Translations under genes and position numbers: made by a program
Virus record (IMG/VR): IMGVR_UViG_3300033148_005795
Span: 1-30,753 of that record
Source of the DNA: a virus
Strand: one strand, 5' to 3'
DNA: 30,753 bases
Notes under the pieces: model-generated
Database searches by the model: none
Told to the model about the DNA's origin: nothing
What the model saw: only the letters and a program-made list of their open reading frames with translations
In this document: piece after piece, positions 20,425 to 28,674 of the stretch
Position numbering within the stretch: the stretch's first letter is position 1
Layout of the letters: every line of letters begins with the position of its first letter

Positions 20425-20724
20425 ATGGCCAAGAAGCTCTCCATGCCTTCAGAGGTGCGTGATACGCGTACCTCTGTTTCCCGTTCCAGATCCACCTCCA
20501 AACCGGCGCAGCCCAGGGTTCGCTCTGCAGCGGCGAAGGCGAGTGAGATCGTTGTCCCTTCGCCGAAAGAGGGGGAGACCGTCAGCCTGAGTATCAAGCG
20601 GGCTGAGGGAGGGCACATCGTCGAGCAGCACACCACGGACAAAAACTGGCGCACCAAATCGGAGCGCACCAGGGTGGTGACGGGCGACCCCAAGATCACA
20701 GTCGAGACCGAGACCGAGGAGTAA
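20425..20724 (+). CDS. Small capsid-proximal protein, 99 aa
   Basis: GAGAGAGGA precedes the ATG. The first 45 residues are basic, Ser/Arg-rich and probably disordered (VSRSRSTSKPAQPRVRS); the rest is a short beta-like domain (GETVSLSIKRAEGGHIVEQH, then RTRVVTGDPKITVETETEE). Position directly after the capsid gene suggests a head decoration or minor head protein, but no family is recognised. Confidence 0.5.
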   Translation: MAKKLSMPSEVRDTRTSVSRSRSTSKPAQPRVRSAAAKASEIVVPSPKEGETVSLSIKRAEGGHIVEQHTTDKNWRTKSERTRVVTGDPKITVETETEE

Positions 20725-20746
20725 CCAGAGACGGAGCTAACCTGCG

Positions 20747-21913
20747 ATGAAGACGTTTATCTCAACTGGACCGCTCGAAGGGCACACTGGCATGATCGCC
20801 AGTTGGATGTTCACGGACGGTCGCCTGGAGCTGCCCGATGACGATGCTGATGCTGCCAGCCGAATCCTGTGCAGATTCCACGGCTGCAAGATCCTGGAGA
20901 CCGGGGACATGATCGTTGCTATCTGGGGACCGAAGCGGGATGGCGCCTGGCGCACCAGAGCCCAGCAAGTCGCCCGGGAGCGATGGCCAGGGCGTGCCCT
21001 TCAAGTGAGGCATCCGAGCCAGTGGAAGCCCCTGTCCAAGGAAGAGGCAGCCCGCATTGACGGCGTCCTGGTCACCGAAGGCTGCGAACAGGTGGTCGAT
21101 GGCTGCTACGCCGGGGGCATCAGGCCAATACAGGTCGTCACCATTCCGCTCAACCCCGGCGTGCCGGATCCAGGCCGCAGTGCGTCCGAGACGCAGGGGA
21201 AATCGCGGACAGGAACGTACCTGGCAGACCCGAATGATGATGATCCGACCAACCCGGAAGACCCACCCGTTACGGATCCAGGGCCCGGGGCGCCTGGTGA
21301 GGTGCTGGCTCCGGCTGGTGTCCCCGCGACCGATCCGGACGCCGACGAGCGCGCGACGAAGACGGCGGTGGCAGAGCGATTCATCGAGAAGGACCTCGAA
21401 GAGATCGTCGGGCTGCTGAAGGACGGGGACATGGCAACCGTCCTGACGGACGAATTGCTTGAGGAAGCTCTCAAGATTGAACTGGCCTCTGGGGAACCGA
21501 GGGGAGAGGTGGTGGAGGTGTTGAGTCTGCGCGTGGGCAAGCCGGTCGACGCGGTGGTGGAAGCAGCTACCGGCGCGGTGGCCACCGACGAGACAGCGGA
21601 TAACGTCCCGGATGAGGCCCAGGTTGAGGCTCAGGTTCAGGATGGAGATCAGAGCCCGGACGCTGCAGAGCCTCCCGACGATAGCGGGAAGGTGACGCCG
21701 GCAACGGTCTCGCCAGAGACGTTCGTCAGGATGTCGGTACGTGCAGTGCGCGACGCGCTCGGGTCGGACGAGTACCGGCCTATCCTGACAGCCGACTTCC
21801 TGCGGGACGCGATTGAGGCAGAACAGGAGAAGGCCAGGCCGCGTGAGGACACGTTGCGGAAGCTGCGCATGCGCATGCACCGAGAGCAATCGAACCAGAA
21901 GACGTCACCCTAA
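20747..21913 (+). CDS. Capsid-proximal protein with shared N-terminal module (388 aa)
   Basis: Residues 1 to 50 (starting MKTFISTG, with FTDGRLELPDDDADAA and RILCRFHGCK) are clearly the same module as residues 1 to 50 of the glycosyltransferase at 25348. Residues 50 to 135 are a second small domain. A Pro/Asp-rich linker follows. Residues 216 to 263 and 327 to 376 are two copies of a helical unit with the pattern (V/I)LT..(L/F)L..A......PR......LR.R. This layout suggests a head-associated protein, for example a head-tail connector accessory or a scaffold for other proteins. Function unknown. The N-terminal module might be a capsid-binding domain; that is inference. Confidence 0.6.
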   Translation: MKTFISTGPLEGHTGMIASWMFTDGRLELPDDDADAASRILCRFHGCKILETGDMIVAIWGPKRDGAWRTRAQQVARERWPGRALQVRHPSQWKPLSKEEAARIDGVLVTEGCEQVVDGCYAGGIRPIQVVTIPLNPGVPDPGRSASETQGKSRTGTYLADPNDDDPTNPEDPPVTDPGPGAPGEVLAPAGVPATDPDADERATKTAVAERFIEKDLEEIVGLLKDGDMATVLTDELLEEALKIELASGEPRGEVVEVLSLRVGKPVDAVVEAATGAVATDETADNVPDEAQVEAQVQDGDQSPDAAEPPDDSGKVTPATVSPETFVRMSVRAVRDALGSDEYRPILTADFLRDAIEAEQEKARPREDTLRKLRMRMHREQSNQKTSP

Positions 21914-21939
21914 CTGCGAATCTGCGAAGGAGTCCTGCG

Positions 21940-23232
21940 ATGAAGTGGTGCATACTCGGAATTGACGGCTACCTCGGCTGGACGCTGGCGTGCCATCTGG
22001 CATCCCTGGGAGAACAGGTGTGCGGAGTGGATGCGTTCCTTCGCCGGAAGTGGGTCGAACGCGTGGGCTCCAGATCGGTGATTCCCATTGCGTCGATGCC
22101 TGATCGGCTGGCGACGTTCGCTGCGGCGTTTCCTGATCACGGGCCGCTGCCGTTCACAGAGCTGGATCTGCTGGCGTACACGAAGATGCGGGACTTCCTG
22201 AAGGGGCAGGAGCCGGATGTGATCGTTCACCTGGCAGAGCAGCCGAGCGCGCCGTATTCGATGATCGACCAGGAGCCTGGCGCTGTGACGATCACCAACA
22301 ACATCGTCGGAACCTACAACGTGCTGATGGGGATGCGGGAGGTGTGTCCGGAGGCGCATCTGATCAAGATCGGAACGATGGGCGAATACGGAACCCCCGG
22401 TATCCCGATCCCTGAAGGGGTATTCCCTCCTCTTGCGCTTTGGGAGCACGGCACGCCAGAGGGGGAACAAGTATCAGGCTGTGAGCCGGTCTGGCCTTCG
22501 TTTGTCGGGAGGCTCTCCGGTCTCCAGTTCCCCCGCTGCCCAGGCTCGACGTACCATGCTGCCAAGTGCATGGACACCGTCATGGTTGAGTTCGCCTGTC
22601 GCATGTGGGGGCTGACTTCAACGGACATCATGCAGGGCGTTGTGTATGGGACAAGTATCCCGGCCTTCGATGACCCCGAGCTGCGCACACGGTTCGACGT
22701 AGACGAGTGCTTCGGCACCGCCATCAATCGCTTCGTTGCCCAGGCCATCATCGACGAGCCGATCACGCCATACGGGGCTGGCCACCAGAAGCGAGGCTTT
22801 CTGCCGCTTATCGACTCGATGCGGTGCATCACCCTGTTGGGCCAGAATCCACCTGCTGCTGGAGAGTACCGAACGGTCAACCAGCTCGAAGCCGTGTACG
22901 ACATCACCGACCTGGCGCTGAAGGTGCGGGCTGCAGGGAAGCGCGCTGGCCTGTCCCCGCGCATTCGCAACTGGACCAACCCGCGGACAGAGCAGGAGGA
23001 ACACACGTACGAAGTCATACACGACAAGCTGACGGCGCTGGGCTACGAGCCGACGCGGGACATGGACTCGGTGCTGGATGGAATGTTCGCCGATCTGCTT
23101 CCCCACAAGCGCCGCATCGAGAGCGTGGCGAAGCTCATTCGTCCGCGTACGAGATGGCAATCCATAGGACCATGTCAGGAAGAGCTGGGGCCGCTTGATG
23201 GACCGGAAGAGGCAGAGGCCGTAGAGGCATGA
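21940..23232 (+). CDS. sqdB: UDP-sulfoquinovose synthase-like enzyme (SQD1/SqdB family, 430 aa)
   Basis: The family makes UDP-sulfoquinovose from UDP-glucose and sulfite, using NAD. The sequence follows plant SQD1 closely: GIDGYLGW (Rossmann NAD loop, residues 7 to 14), IASMPDR, EQPSAPYSMID (100-110, SQD1 has EQRSAPYSMID), NNIVGTYNVL, KIGTMGEYGTP (143-153), Y205-x3-K209, QGVVYG and CFGTAINRFVAQAI. T146, Y205 and K209 correspond to the catalytic Thr, Tyr and Lys. A 20-residue insertion before the Tyr and an acidic C-terminal tail are differences. In bacteria and plants the product feeds sulfolipid; archaeal Agl3 feeds a protein glycan. Here it leads a cluster of glycosyltransferases and sulfotransferase-like genes, so glycan use is more likely. 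Next gene overlaps (ATGA). Confidence 0.85.
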   Translation: MKWCILGIDGYLGWTLACHLASLGEQVCGVDAFLRRKWVERVGSRSVIPIASMPDRLATFAAAFPDHGPLPFTELDLLAYTKMRDFLKGQEPDVIVHLAEQPSAPYSMIDQEPGAVTITNNIVGTYNVLMGMREVCPEAHLIKIGTMGEYGTPGIPIPEGVFPPLALWEHGTPEGEQVSGCEPVWPSFVGRLSGLQFPRCPGSTYHAAKCMDTVMVEFACRMWGLTSTDIMQGVVYGTSIPAFDDPELRTRFDVDECFGTAINRFVAQAIIDEPITPYGAGHQKRGFLPLIDSMRCITLLGQNPPAAGEYRTVNQLEAVYDITDLALKVRAAGKRAGLSPRIRNWTNPRTEQEEHTYEVIHDKLTALGYEPTRDMDSVLDGMFADLLPHKRRIESVAKLIRPRTRWQSIGPCQEELGPLDGPEEAEAVEA

Positions 23233-24665
23233 GCGCACCGCTCGTTACCGTTATCGTTGGGGTGCGCTTTCCTCCAGATGAACCAGAACGCAAGCGCAAT
23301 GCTTTGGCGACAATGCGTGCGCTCAACCGCCAAACGCTGCCGCGCGACCAGTACCGGCTCATCCTTGTCGAAGAGTCGGATAAGGCACGGTCGTCTGCCA
23401 AACTGACTGCGCTCGCGGACAAGACGTTCTGGCGCAAGAGCGATCAGCCGTACAACCGAGGCGCGGTATTCAACCACGGCGTGGAGAAGGCCGCGCTGGA
23501 TCCTGGCGACGTAGTCTGCCTGATGGACTCGGACCTGGTGGTGCCAGAGGACTTCCTGTCTTGCTGTGTCGAAGAGATGGCCAATAACGAAGTGATGATT
23601 GCCTTCGACGAGATTCGGTATCTCGATACAGAAGAGAGCGGTAGTGTATGCCGCGCTCTTGAAGACGACCACCCGAGTCTGCTGGAGTTCAGTGCCGATA
23701 GCAGCGATACCCTCAAGAAAAGGACCCGGAAGTTTCCTGGCGTGGGCGGGGCAATGTGGATTCGCGTCGACTTATACAACGAAATAGGCCGTCACGATGA
23801 AGAATACATCGGCTGGGGCTGCGAGGACTCTGACTTGTACCTGCGGCTCGAGCTGCGGCTACAGAATCCGATTCTCAGGGCTCATCTACAGGTAGCCCAC
23901 CTGTGGCATGTAAACGCCGAGCGTGGCGAGACGTATGAGCGCAATCTGCGGCGGTACAGGTACAAGCGAAAACCGAAGCTGAACTATGGGCAAACGAAGG
24001 ATCAGGAAGGCGTAATCTTTGCCGCGAACGGAGCGCGGGTCTTCCACTTCGGACCCAAGGCCCAGAAGTTCGGCCGATACTGGACAGTGATGACCAGAAA
24101 GAAACACACGCTGTCGGAGCCGGATATGCTTGCTGCCATTGGCAAGCTGAACCTGCAGGGGACATACGTTGACGTAGGGGCGCACGTGGGCAACCACACG
24201 GCGTTCTTTGCCGGGTGTTGTCCGAGTACGCGGGTTGTCGCAATTGAGCCGGACCAGGACCGCATGGCGGCCCTGATGGAAACAGTAACTCTCAATCGGC
24301 TCAAAGGTGTCAAAACGCTGCGAATAGGAGCGTGGTCAAAGCGCGGGTTTATGGTACCGACAAATACGCTGAAGTGCACATTCTCAGAAATATCTGTACC
24401 CCTGGCGGCTGAGGCTAGGACGCTGGATGAGGTTCTACAGAAAGACAAAGATGTCATTCTGATCAAGATTGACACGGAGGGTTCGGAGCGCGAGATATTG
24501 CTTGGGGCGCAGGACGTATTAGCCAGGTGTCAGCCGCACCTGTTCGTCGAGACGATCGACCCGCGCGAGAAGGGCAGAATCGGAAAGATGCTGCACGGCA
24601 AGTACCGATTCGTCGCCACCTACAACGCGACCCCAACGCATCACTGGGCGCCGATAGCAAGTTGA
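23229..24665 (+). CDS. GT2 glycosyltransferase fused to FkbM methyltransferase (478 aa)
   Basis: Residues 1 to 260 are a GT-A glycosyltransferase: VTVIVGVRFP strand, LILVEESD, D100-x-D102 in MDSDLVV (metal and nucleotide sugar binding), GGAMWIR and the GWGCEDSDLYLR motif (195-206), as in galactosyltransferase/GT27-like enzymes. Residues 300 to 478 are an FkbM-type SAM methyltransferase: VDVGAHVGN (314-322), IEPDQD (339-344) and IKIDTEGSE (412-420). FkbM enzymes O-methylate sugars or other hydroxyls, so one protein may add and then cap a sugar. It overlaps the SQD1-like gene by four bases. The acceptor is unknown. Its GT domain is similar to that of the 25348 protein. Confidence 0.82.
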   Translation: MSAPLVTVIVGVRFPPDEPERKRNALATMRALNRQTLPRDQYRLILVEESDKARSSAKLTALADKTFWRKSDQPYNRGAVFNHGVEKAALDPGDVVCLMDSDLVVPEDFLSCCVEEMANNEVMIAFDEIRYLDTEESGSVCRALEDDHPSLLEFSADSSDTLKKRTRKFPGVGGAMWIRVDLYNEIGRHDEEYIGWGCEDSDLYLRLELRLQNPILRAHLQVAHLWHVNAERGETYERNLRRYRYKRKPKLNYGQTKDQEGVIFAANGARVFHFGPKAQKFGRYWTVMTRKKHTLSEPDMLAAIGKLNLQGTYVDVGAHVGNHTAFFAGCCPSTRVVAIEPDQDRMAALMETVTLNRLKGVKTLRIGAWSKRGFMVPTNTLKCTFSEISVPLAAEARTLDEVLQKDKDVILIKIDTEGSEREILLGAQDVLARCQPHLFVETIDPREKGRIGKMLHGKYRFVATYNATPTHHWAPIAS

Positions 24666-24670
24666 GTCTG

Positions 24671-25351
24671 ATGGCCACACTCCCTACTGGCAAGCGCCTC
24701 ATCATCGGGCTCGGGACCGGGCGCTGTGGGACGGTGACGCTGTCTCGCTTCCTGAGTGCCCAGCAGGACGTGGATGTAAGCCACGAGGGCCGAACTATCA
24801 AGGCTCCTGTTGCCCTGCTGCCCTGGGAACGCAATCGGCGTTCCTTTGAGAAGGTGCTGGCGCGTGTCTATGAGTGCGGCGCCGGGGCAACCTACATCGG
24901 CAACGTTGGGTTCTACTGGCTGAACTATGTGCGCTGGTTGATGGAGGATGCCGGTAATCGAGTACGATTTATTTGCTTGCAGCGAGACCGCGCCGAGACC
25001 GTTGACAGTTTCCTGCGACGTTGCTACCGCCGGAATCGCGACCATTGGACACTGGACAGACATGAGCGCGGCTGCCAAGTGAGTCCGCTGGCCGACAAGG
25101 CTTTCCCAAAGTTCCCAGGAACGCTAAAGCAGGCTCTTGGCTGTTACTGGGACCAGTACTACAAGATTGCTGCCCAGTTGGTGGCTGAGTTTCCTGACAG
25201 CTTTCGCATCTTCCCGACTAGTGCACTCAATGACCAGTCGGAATACAGCGGCATTTTGGACTGGGCTCAGATACCGAAGGAACAGCGACGCACCTGGAAG
25301 CCACGGCGATTCAACTCGTGCCCGGCGTGGGGGAATTTGAAGAAGAGATGA
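24671..25351 (+). CDS. Sulfotransferase-like protein A (226 aa)
   Basis: Sulfotransferases move sulfate from PAPS to a hydroxyl. GLGTGRCGTVTLSRFL (residues 13 to 28) matches the 5'-phosphosulfate-binding loop, and VRFICLQRDRAETVDSFLRR in the middle matches the strand and Arg of the 3'-phosphate-binding motif. Residues near 155 (YWDQYYKIAAQLV) match the typical W..YY helix. The C-terminal part is similar to that of many bacterial sulfotransferase-fold proteins. A paralogue is at 28675. The ATG at 24671 is used because the gene starts five bases after the previous stop. The substrate is likely a glycan from the neighbouring enzymes; this is inferred. Confidence 0.7.
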   Translation: MATLPTGKRLIIGLGTGRCGTVTLSRFLSAQQDVDVSHEGRTIKAPVALLPWERNRRSFEKVLARVYECGAGATYIGNVGFYWLNYVRWLMEDAGNRVRFICLQRDRAETVDSFLRRCYRRNRDHWTLDRHERGCQVSPLADKAFPKFPGTLKQALGCYWDQYYKIAAQLVAEFPDSFRIFPTSALNDQSEYSGILDWAQIPKEQRRTWKPRRFNSCPAWGNLKKR

Positions 25352-27291
25352 AGACCTTCACACTTACAGGTGAGCAGCGGGGGTATACTGGCAAGGTTGG
25401 CGGTTGGGACTTTGAAAACGGATCCCTCGATCTGTCGGATGCAGACGGTGGGCTGGCTGAGAGGATTCTGTGTCGTTTCCACAACTGCAAGATGCAGGTG
25501 ACGGAGGATGGTGGTGGCAGCGCACGGCTCATTGTCGTCGTAGGCTTCAGGGTGAATGATGAACAGCCAGAGCGGGCCACCAATGCGTTGCATTGCCTGC
25601 GCGCGCTCGCTGACCAGTCGATTGAGCGGGACACATACCAGATCATTCTCGTCGAAGAAGACAAGAAGACGCGCTGTCCCAAGGAGCTGCTGGAATACGT
25701 AGACCAGCATGTGTTCTGTCAATCGACGGCAGCGTATAATCGGAGCCGAGCGTTCAACACCGGGGTGGAACATACTAAGGCAGGTGGCGATGATCTCCTG
25801 TGCCTGATAGATGCCGACATTCTTGTTGATCGCGAGTATCTAAGTCGCTTAGGACTGCACCTGCGTAATGCAGATGCAGTGTTGCCCTATCGGTCAGCTT
25901 TGTATCTACACCAACTCGCTACCCCCCTCGTTATTGAGGGACGGTTTGGGACTGACCCGGACCTGGCAGAGGCGGCCAGATATTCAGGCCGAACATGGGC
26001 GGCCTTGGGTGGGGCTCTGTGGATCAAGGCATCGTTGTACAAGAACCTCGGCGGCTATGACAAGCGGTTCGTAGGTTGGGGCTGTGAAGATCGGGATATG
26101 TGGCACCGTCTCAATGCGGTCACGGAAGTAGAAAGAGTGCCAAGGATAATGTACCATCTGTGGCACCGGAGAAGTGACCCGGGACCTGAGCACAAAGTGA
26201 ATCGGAAGCTATTGAAGAAATTGCACCCCGGTATGCGCGGCCGGCAGAGCAACAAGACAGGCGTCACCGTAGGAGAGAAACCAGAACGGCCACCCCGGCG
26301 AGAGGGGAAACTGCAGATACTCTGGCTTACCATCAACCGCGATCATCGGGTTGCGCGCATCTTCCAGCCGGTCATGGAGCAAATCAGGCGGCGTGAAGAT
26401 GTCACGGTGTACTGTCACGACCGGTTCCGTTGGGATTTCTCAACCGTTATGGGACCGAACCCCAAGCCACAGCCACCGGAGCTTGATGTTGCCTGGGTTA
26501 ACGAGTTCGACATTGTATTCACCGATGCGGTTTTCGGGTACCTCGGCGACGACTGGCCCGCGGTGACCGCGTATAAGTGCTGCCTGATAGAAGATTGCCA
26601 CTGTGAGATGCCGGAGCGGTACGTCAGGCAAGCGTACGAGCAATTCGGGTTCGACGCTTTCTTCTACCGCTACCAGGAAGGCTTCGAGAAGCACCATAGC
26701 TATGTCGATGTTCCGACACGATGGCTGCCGCACAGTATCGACCCGTTAATCTTCCGTGTAGGAGATGCCCACAGTTTTACCGAAAGGGAGCATACAGCAC
26801 TGTCGGTAGGAGTAGACGTACAGGCGACCTATCCGCTGCGGTTTCAAGCGAGTCGAGAGCTGAGGGGCCTGGATGGCTACAAACGGATTCAACGACCAAT
26901 AGAGAACGATGGGAACGCGTGGCCCGTAGGGGAGGACTATGCAAACCTCCTCCGTGCGTCAAAGATCGTTGTGAGTGGGTGTAGTATCTACCATTACCCA
27001 ATCCTGAAGACGTTCGAGATCCCTGCCTGCGGCGCCGTCCTGGCTTGTGATGCGATTCCCGACTTAGACGAACTCGGGTTTGTGCCAGAAGTGAACTACC
27101 TCCCGTTGAAAAAAAACGTCCCTGGTCATATCCGCGAAGTGATAGAACACTGGCTGGCAGAAGGTCAGCGAGATGCACTTGAGACAATTGCGAAAGCTGG
27201 CACCAAACTCATACTGAATAAACACACCGCCGCCATTCGTGCTGGGGAACTATCGGCTCAGCTCAGAGAACTATTAGAGGTGAAGACATGA
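25348..27291 (+). CDS. Three-part glycosyltransferase: shared module, GT-A and GT-B domains (647 aa)
   Basis: Residues 1 to 50 (MKTFTLTG, FENGSLDLSDADGG, RILCRFHNCK) are the module also found at the N-terminus of the capsid-proximal 20747 protein. Residues 60 to 300 are a GT-A domain like that of the 23229 protein, with D155-x-D157 in LIDADI and GWGCEDRDMWHR (243-254). Residues 321 to 647 are a GT-B domain (ILWLTINRD, WLPHSIDP, HYPILKTFEIPACG) closely related to the whole 29337 product, reminiscent of CgeB-type glycosyltransferases. The ATG is preceded by GAAGAAGAG and overlaps the preceding stop. Two transferase domains could add two sugars in turn. The N-terminal module may direct the enzyme to the head; this is inference. 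Confidence 0.8.
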   Translation: MKTFTLTGEQRGYTGKVGGWDFENGSLDLSDADGGLAERILCRFHNCKMQVTEDGGGSARLIVVVGFRVNDEQPERATNALHCLRALADQSIERDTYQIILVEEDKKTRCPKELLEYVDQHVFCQSTAAYNRSRAFNTGVEHTKAGGDDLLCLIDADILVDREYLSRLGLHLRNADAVLPYRSALYLHQLATPLVIEGRFGTDPDLAEAARYSGRTWAALGGALWIKASLYKNLGGYDKRFVGWGCEDRDMWHRLNAVTEVERVPRIMYHLWHRRSDPGPEHKVNRKLLKKLHPGMRGRQSNKTGVTVGEKPERPPRREGKLQILWLTINRDHRVARIFQPVMEQIRRREDVTVYCHDRFRWDFSTVMGPNPKPQPPELDVAWVNEFDIVFTDAVFGYLGDDWPAVTAYKCCLIEDCHCEMPERYVRQAYEQFGFDAFFYRYQEGFEKHHSYVDVPTRWLPHSIDPLIFRVGDAHSFTEREHTALSVGVDVQATYPLRFQASRELRGLDGYKRIQRPIENDGNAWPVGEDYANLLRASKIVVSGCSIYHYPILKTFEIPACGAVLACDAIPDLDELGFVPEVNYLPLKKNVPGHIREVIEHWLAEGQRDALETIAKAGTKLILNKHTAAIRAGELSAQLRELLEVKT

Positions 27292-27902
27292 TGCACCGTG
27301 CAAGTCTCAACCACTGGCTCAATGAGGACAACCCCGTGCCGCGCGAGCTAAAGCGGCTCATGGAATTGCGCTACAACTTTGCCGTCCAGCACGTCAGCGG
27401 GGTAGTCTACGATGCCGGGTGTGGGCATGGCTTCGGTACCAATATCCTGGCCAATTCGCCGTCAGTGACGCAGGTAATAGCACGAGACATTGACGACGAA
27501 GCCGTCGCCATCGCGGGAACCCAATTGCAGAGCCGCTATAACGTCGATCTGGGGGTGATGGATATTGAGGCCGAACCAATTCCCCGGGGCGTTGATTACG
27601 TTGTCTGCACTGAGGTGATCGAGCACCTTCAGAACGCCGGTGCATTCATACGGAAGATCAAGCGGAGCACGTGCGCTGGGGCTGTATTGTCTTGGCCCCT
27701 AGACCGGTCCGTCAACCCTTTCCACTTGCGTAAATTCGAGGCAGGAGAGATGGAGAGGCTCATGGGGGGCTGGGATGGCGAGGTTCGCCAAATGGTCCAA
27801 CGAGTTCCCACACGCAACAAGCTGCGCCTGTATGAGTTGGGAGTGTTCCACCGTCGCACACGCAAAGCAAGCGAGGTAAGTCATGGCACTGTCGAAAGGT
27901 GA
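27288..27902 (+). CDS. SAM-dependent methyltransferase A (204 aa)
   Basis: Class I Rossmann methyltransferase. VVYDAGCGHGFGTN (residues 39 to 52) is motif I, ARDIDDEAV is the acidic motif II, and DYVVCTEVIEHL is the typical post-II segment. Similar proteins methylate sugars, quinones or small molecules. The 30277 product is a paralogue (VVYEPGCGHGYGT, ARDTDANAI). The gene overlaps the glycosyltransferase by four bases, suggesting joint expression. The target is unknown; a glycan hydroxyl or carboxyl is most consistent with context. Confidence 0.8.
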   Translation: MMHRASLNHWLNEDNPVPRELKRLMELRYNFAVQHVSGVVYDAGCGHGFGTNILANSPSVTQVIARDIDDEAVAIAGTQLQSRYNVDLGVMDIEAEPIPRGVDYVVCTEVIEHLQNAGAFIRKIKRSTCAGAVLSWPLDRSVNPFHLRKFEAGEMERLMGGWDGEVRQMVQRVPTRNKLRLYELGVFHRRTRKASEVSHGTVER

Positions 27903-28662
27903 GTTTCTGCGAATGTACCCCAATCTTCCGGCGTTACCGGAAGTAGAGGTCCCGCTCGACTGGAACACCCACGAGTTCTACACGGCGTCAGGGGACAATC
28001 CAGATATAGACACAGCGGATGCCCCGGAGGACGTCTGGGACGCTGGTGGTGAGTGGCCAGGCTACGTCGGCGCTGGTGATGTGACCGTTGTCTCTAACAG
28101 CGGGCAGGACGCAGCAGGAGGGACCGGGGCGACAGGCACACGGTTCTGGGGCACGAACGATGCCGGCGTAATCACCACCGGCGCTGTGACACCGACTGGG
28201 GTCGTTGCTGCGGCTAGTGGTGTCGATCTCATCGCAGTATTTGAGGCCTGGGTCAATGCCGCAGGCACAGATGAGTCCAACGCCGGTACGTTGACATTCA
28301 CCATCGGCGGTGTGACGGTCGCGGAGATTCAGCCTCTTGCAGGTCGCGCTCAGTCCGCTATCCGCCCGGTGCCGCCAGGGTACCAAGGTTTCATCATTGG
28401 AGTCGAGGTATCGGCTTCGGAGATCGGGACGGGCGTTGGGCATACGGTGGCTGAACTGAAGACAGCAGTCACGGGGAGCGCGTGGCAGAGGCGACTGTCC
28501 ATGAGTATCGAGGGCACTGGTGGCCCGTACATAGCCCCGCTCCGAGTTGCCATACCTCTCCAAGCGGATGCAGTGGCGAAGGTTTCATGCGCTCAGGTCA
28601 TGTCCAATAACATCCATGTGAGCGCTCTCCTGACGATGCTGCTGGTGGCACACCAGAACTAG
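27883..28662 (+). CDS. Probable virion surface protein, beta-rich (259 aa)
   Basis: The product has a Gly/Ala/Thr/Val-rich, strand-and-turn composition. DAPEDVWDAGGEWPGY (residues 45 to 60) followed by VTVVSNSGQDAAGGTGATG strongly resembles the start of phage structural proteins with a 'DVWdgGG...vS.s..D...GTGa.t' pattern found in decoration or fibre proteins. The rest is a likely beta sandwich (GTLTFTIGGVTVAEIQPLAG, then VPPGYQGFIIGVEV). It overlaps the methyltransferase by 20 bases and lies inside the modification island, so it could be the protein that is glycosylated. No signal peptide, which fits a virion protein. Role inferred. Confidence 0.6.
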   Translation: MALSKGEFLRMYPNLPALPEVEVPLDWNTHEFYTASGDNPDIDTADAPEDVWDAGGEWPGYVGAGDVTVVSNSGQDAAGGTGATGTRFWGTNDAGVITTGAVTPTGVVAAASGVDLIAVFEAWVNAAGTDESNAGTLTFTIGGVTVAEIQPLAGRAQSAIRPVPPGYQGFIIGVEVSASEIGTGVGHTVAELKTAVTGSAWQRRLSMSIEGTGGPYIAPLRVAIPLQADAVAKVSCAQVMSNNIHVSALLTMLLVAHQN

Positions 28663-28674
28663 GACCAGAACGAT

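Noticed and set aside
19025-20425. 466-codon open frame on the reverse strand
   Set aside because: It is antisense to the capsid gene, whose frame has clear family features. Long reverse frames are expected opposite GC-rich coding sequence with this codon pattern; no ribosome-binding site or domain was seen.
20762-21889. 375-codon reverse open frame
   Set aside because: Lies opposite the 20747 gene, which has a recognised module and repeats. Its translation is His/Arg/Leu-rich without domains.
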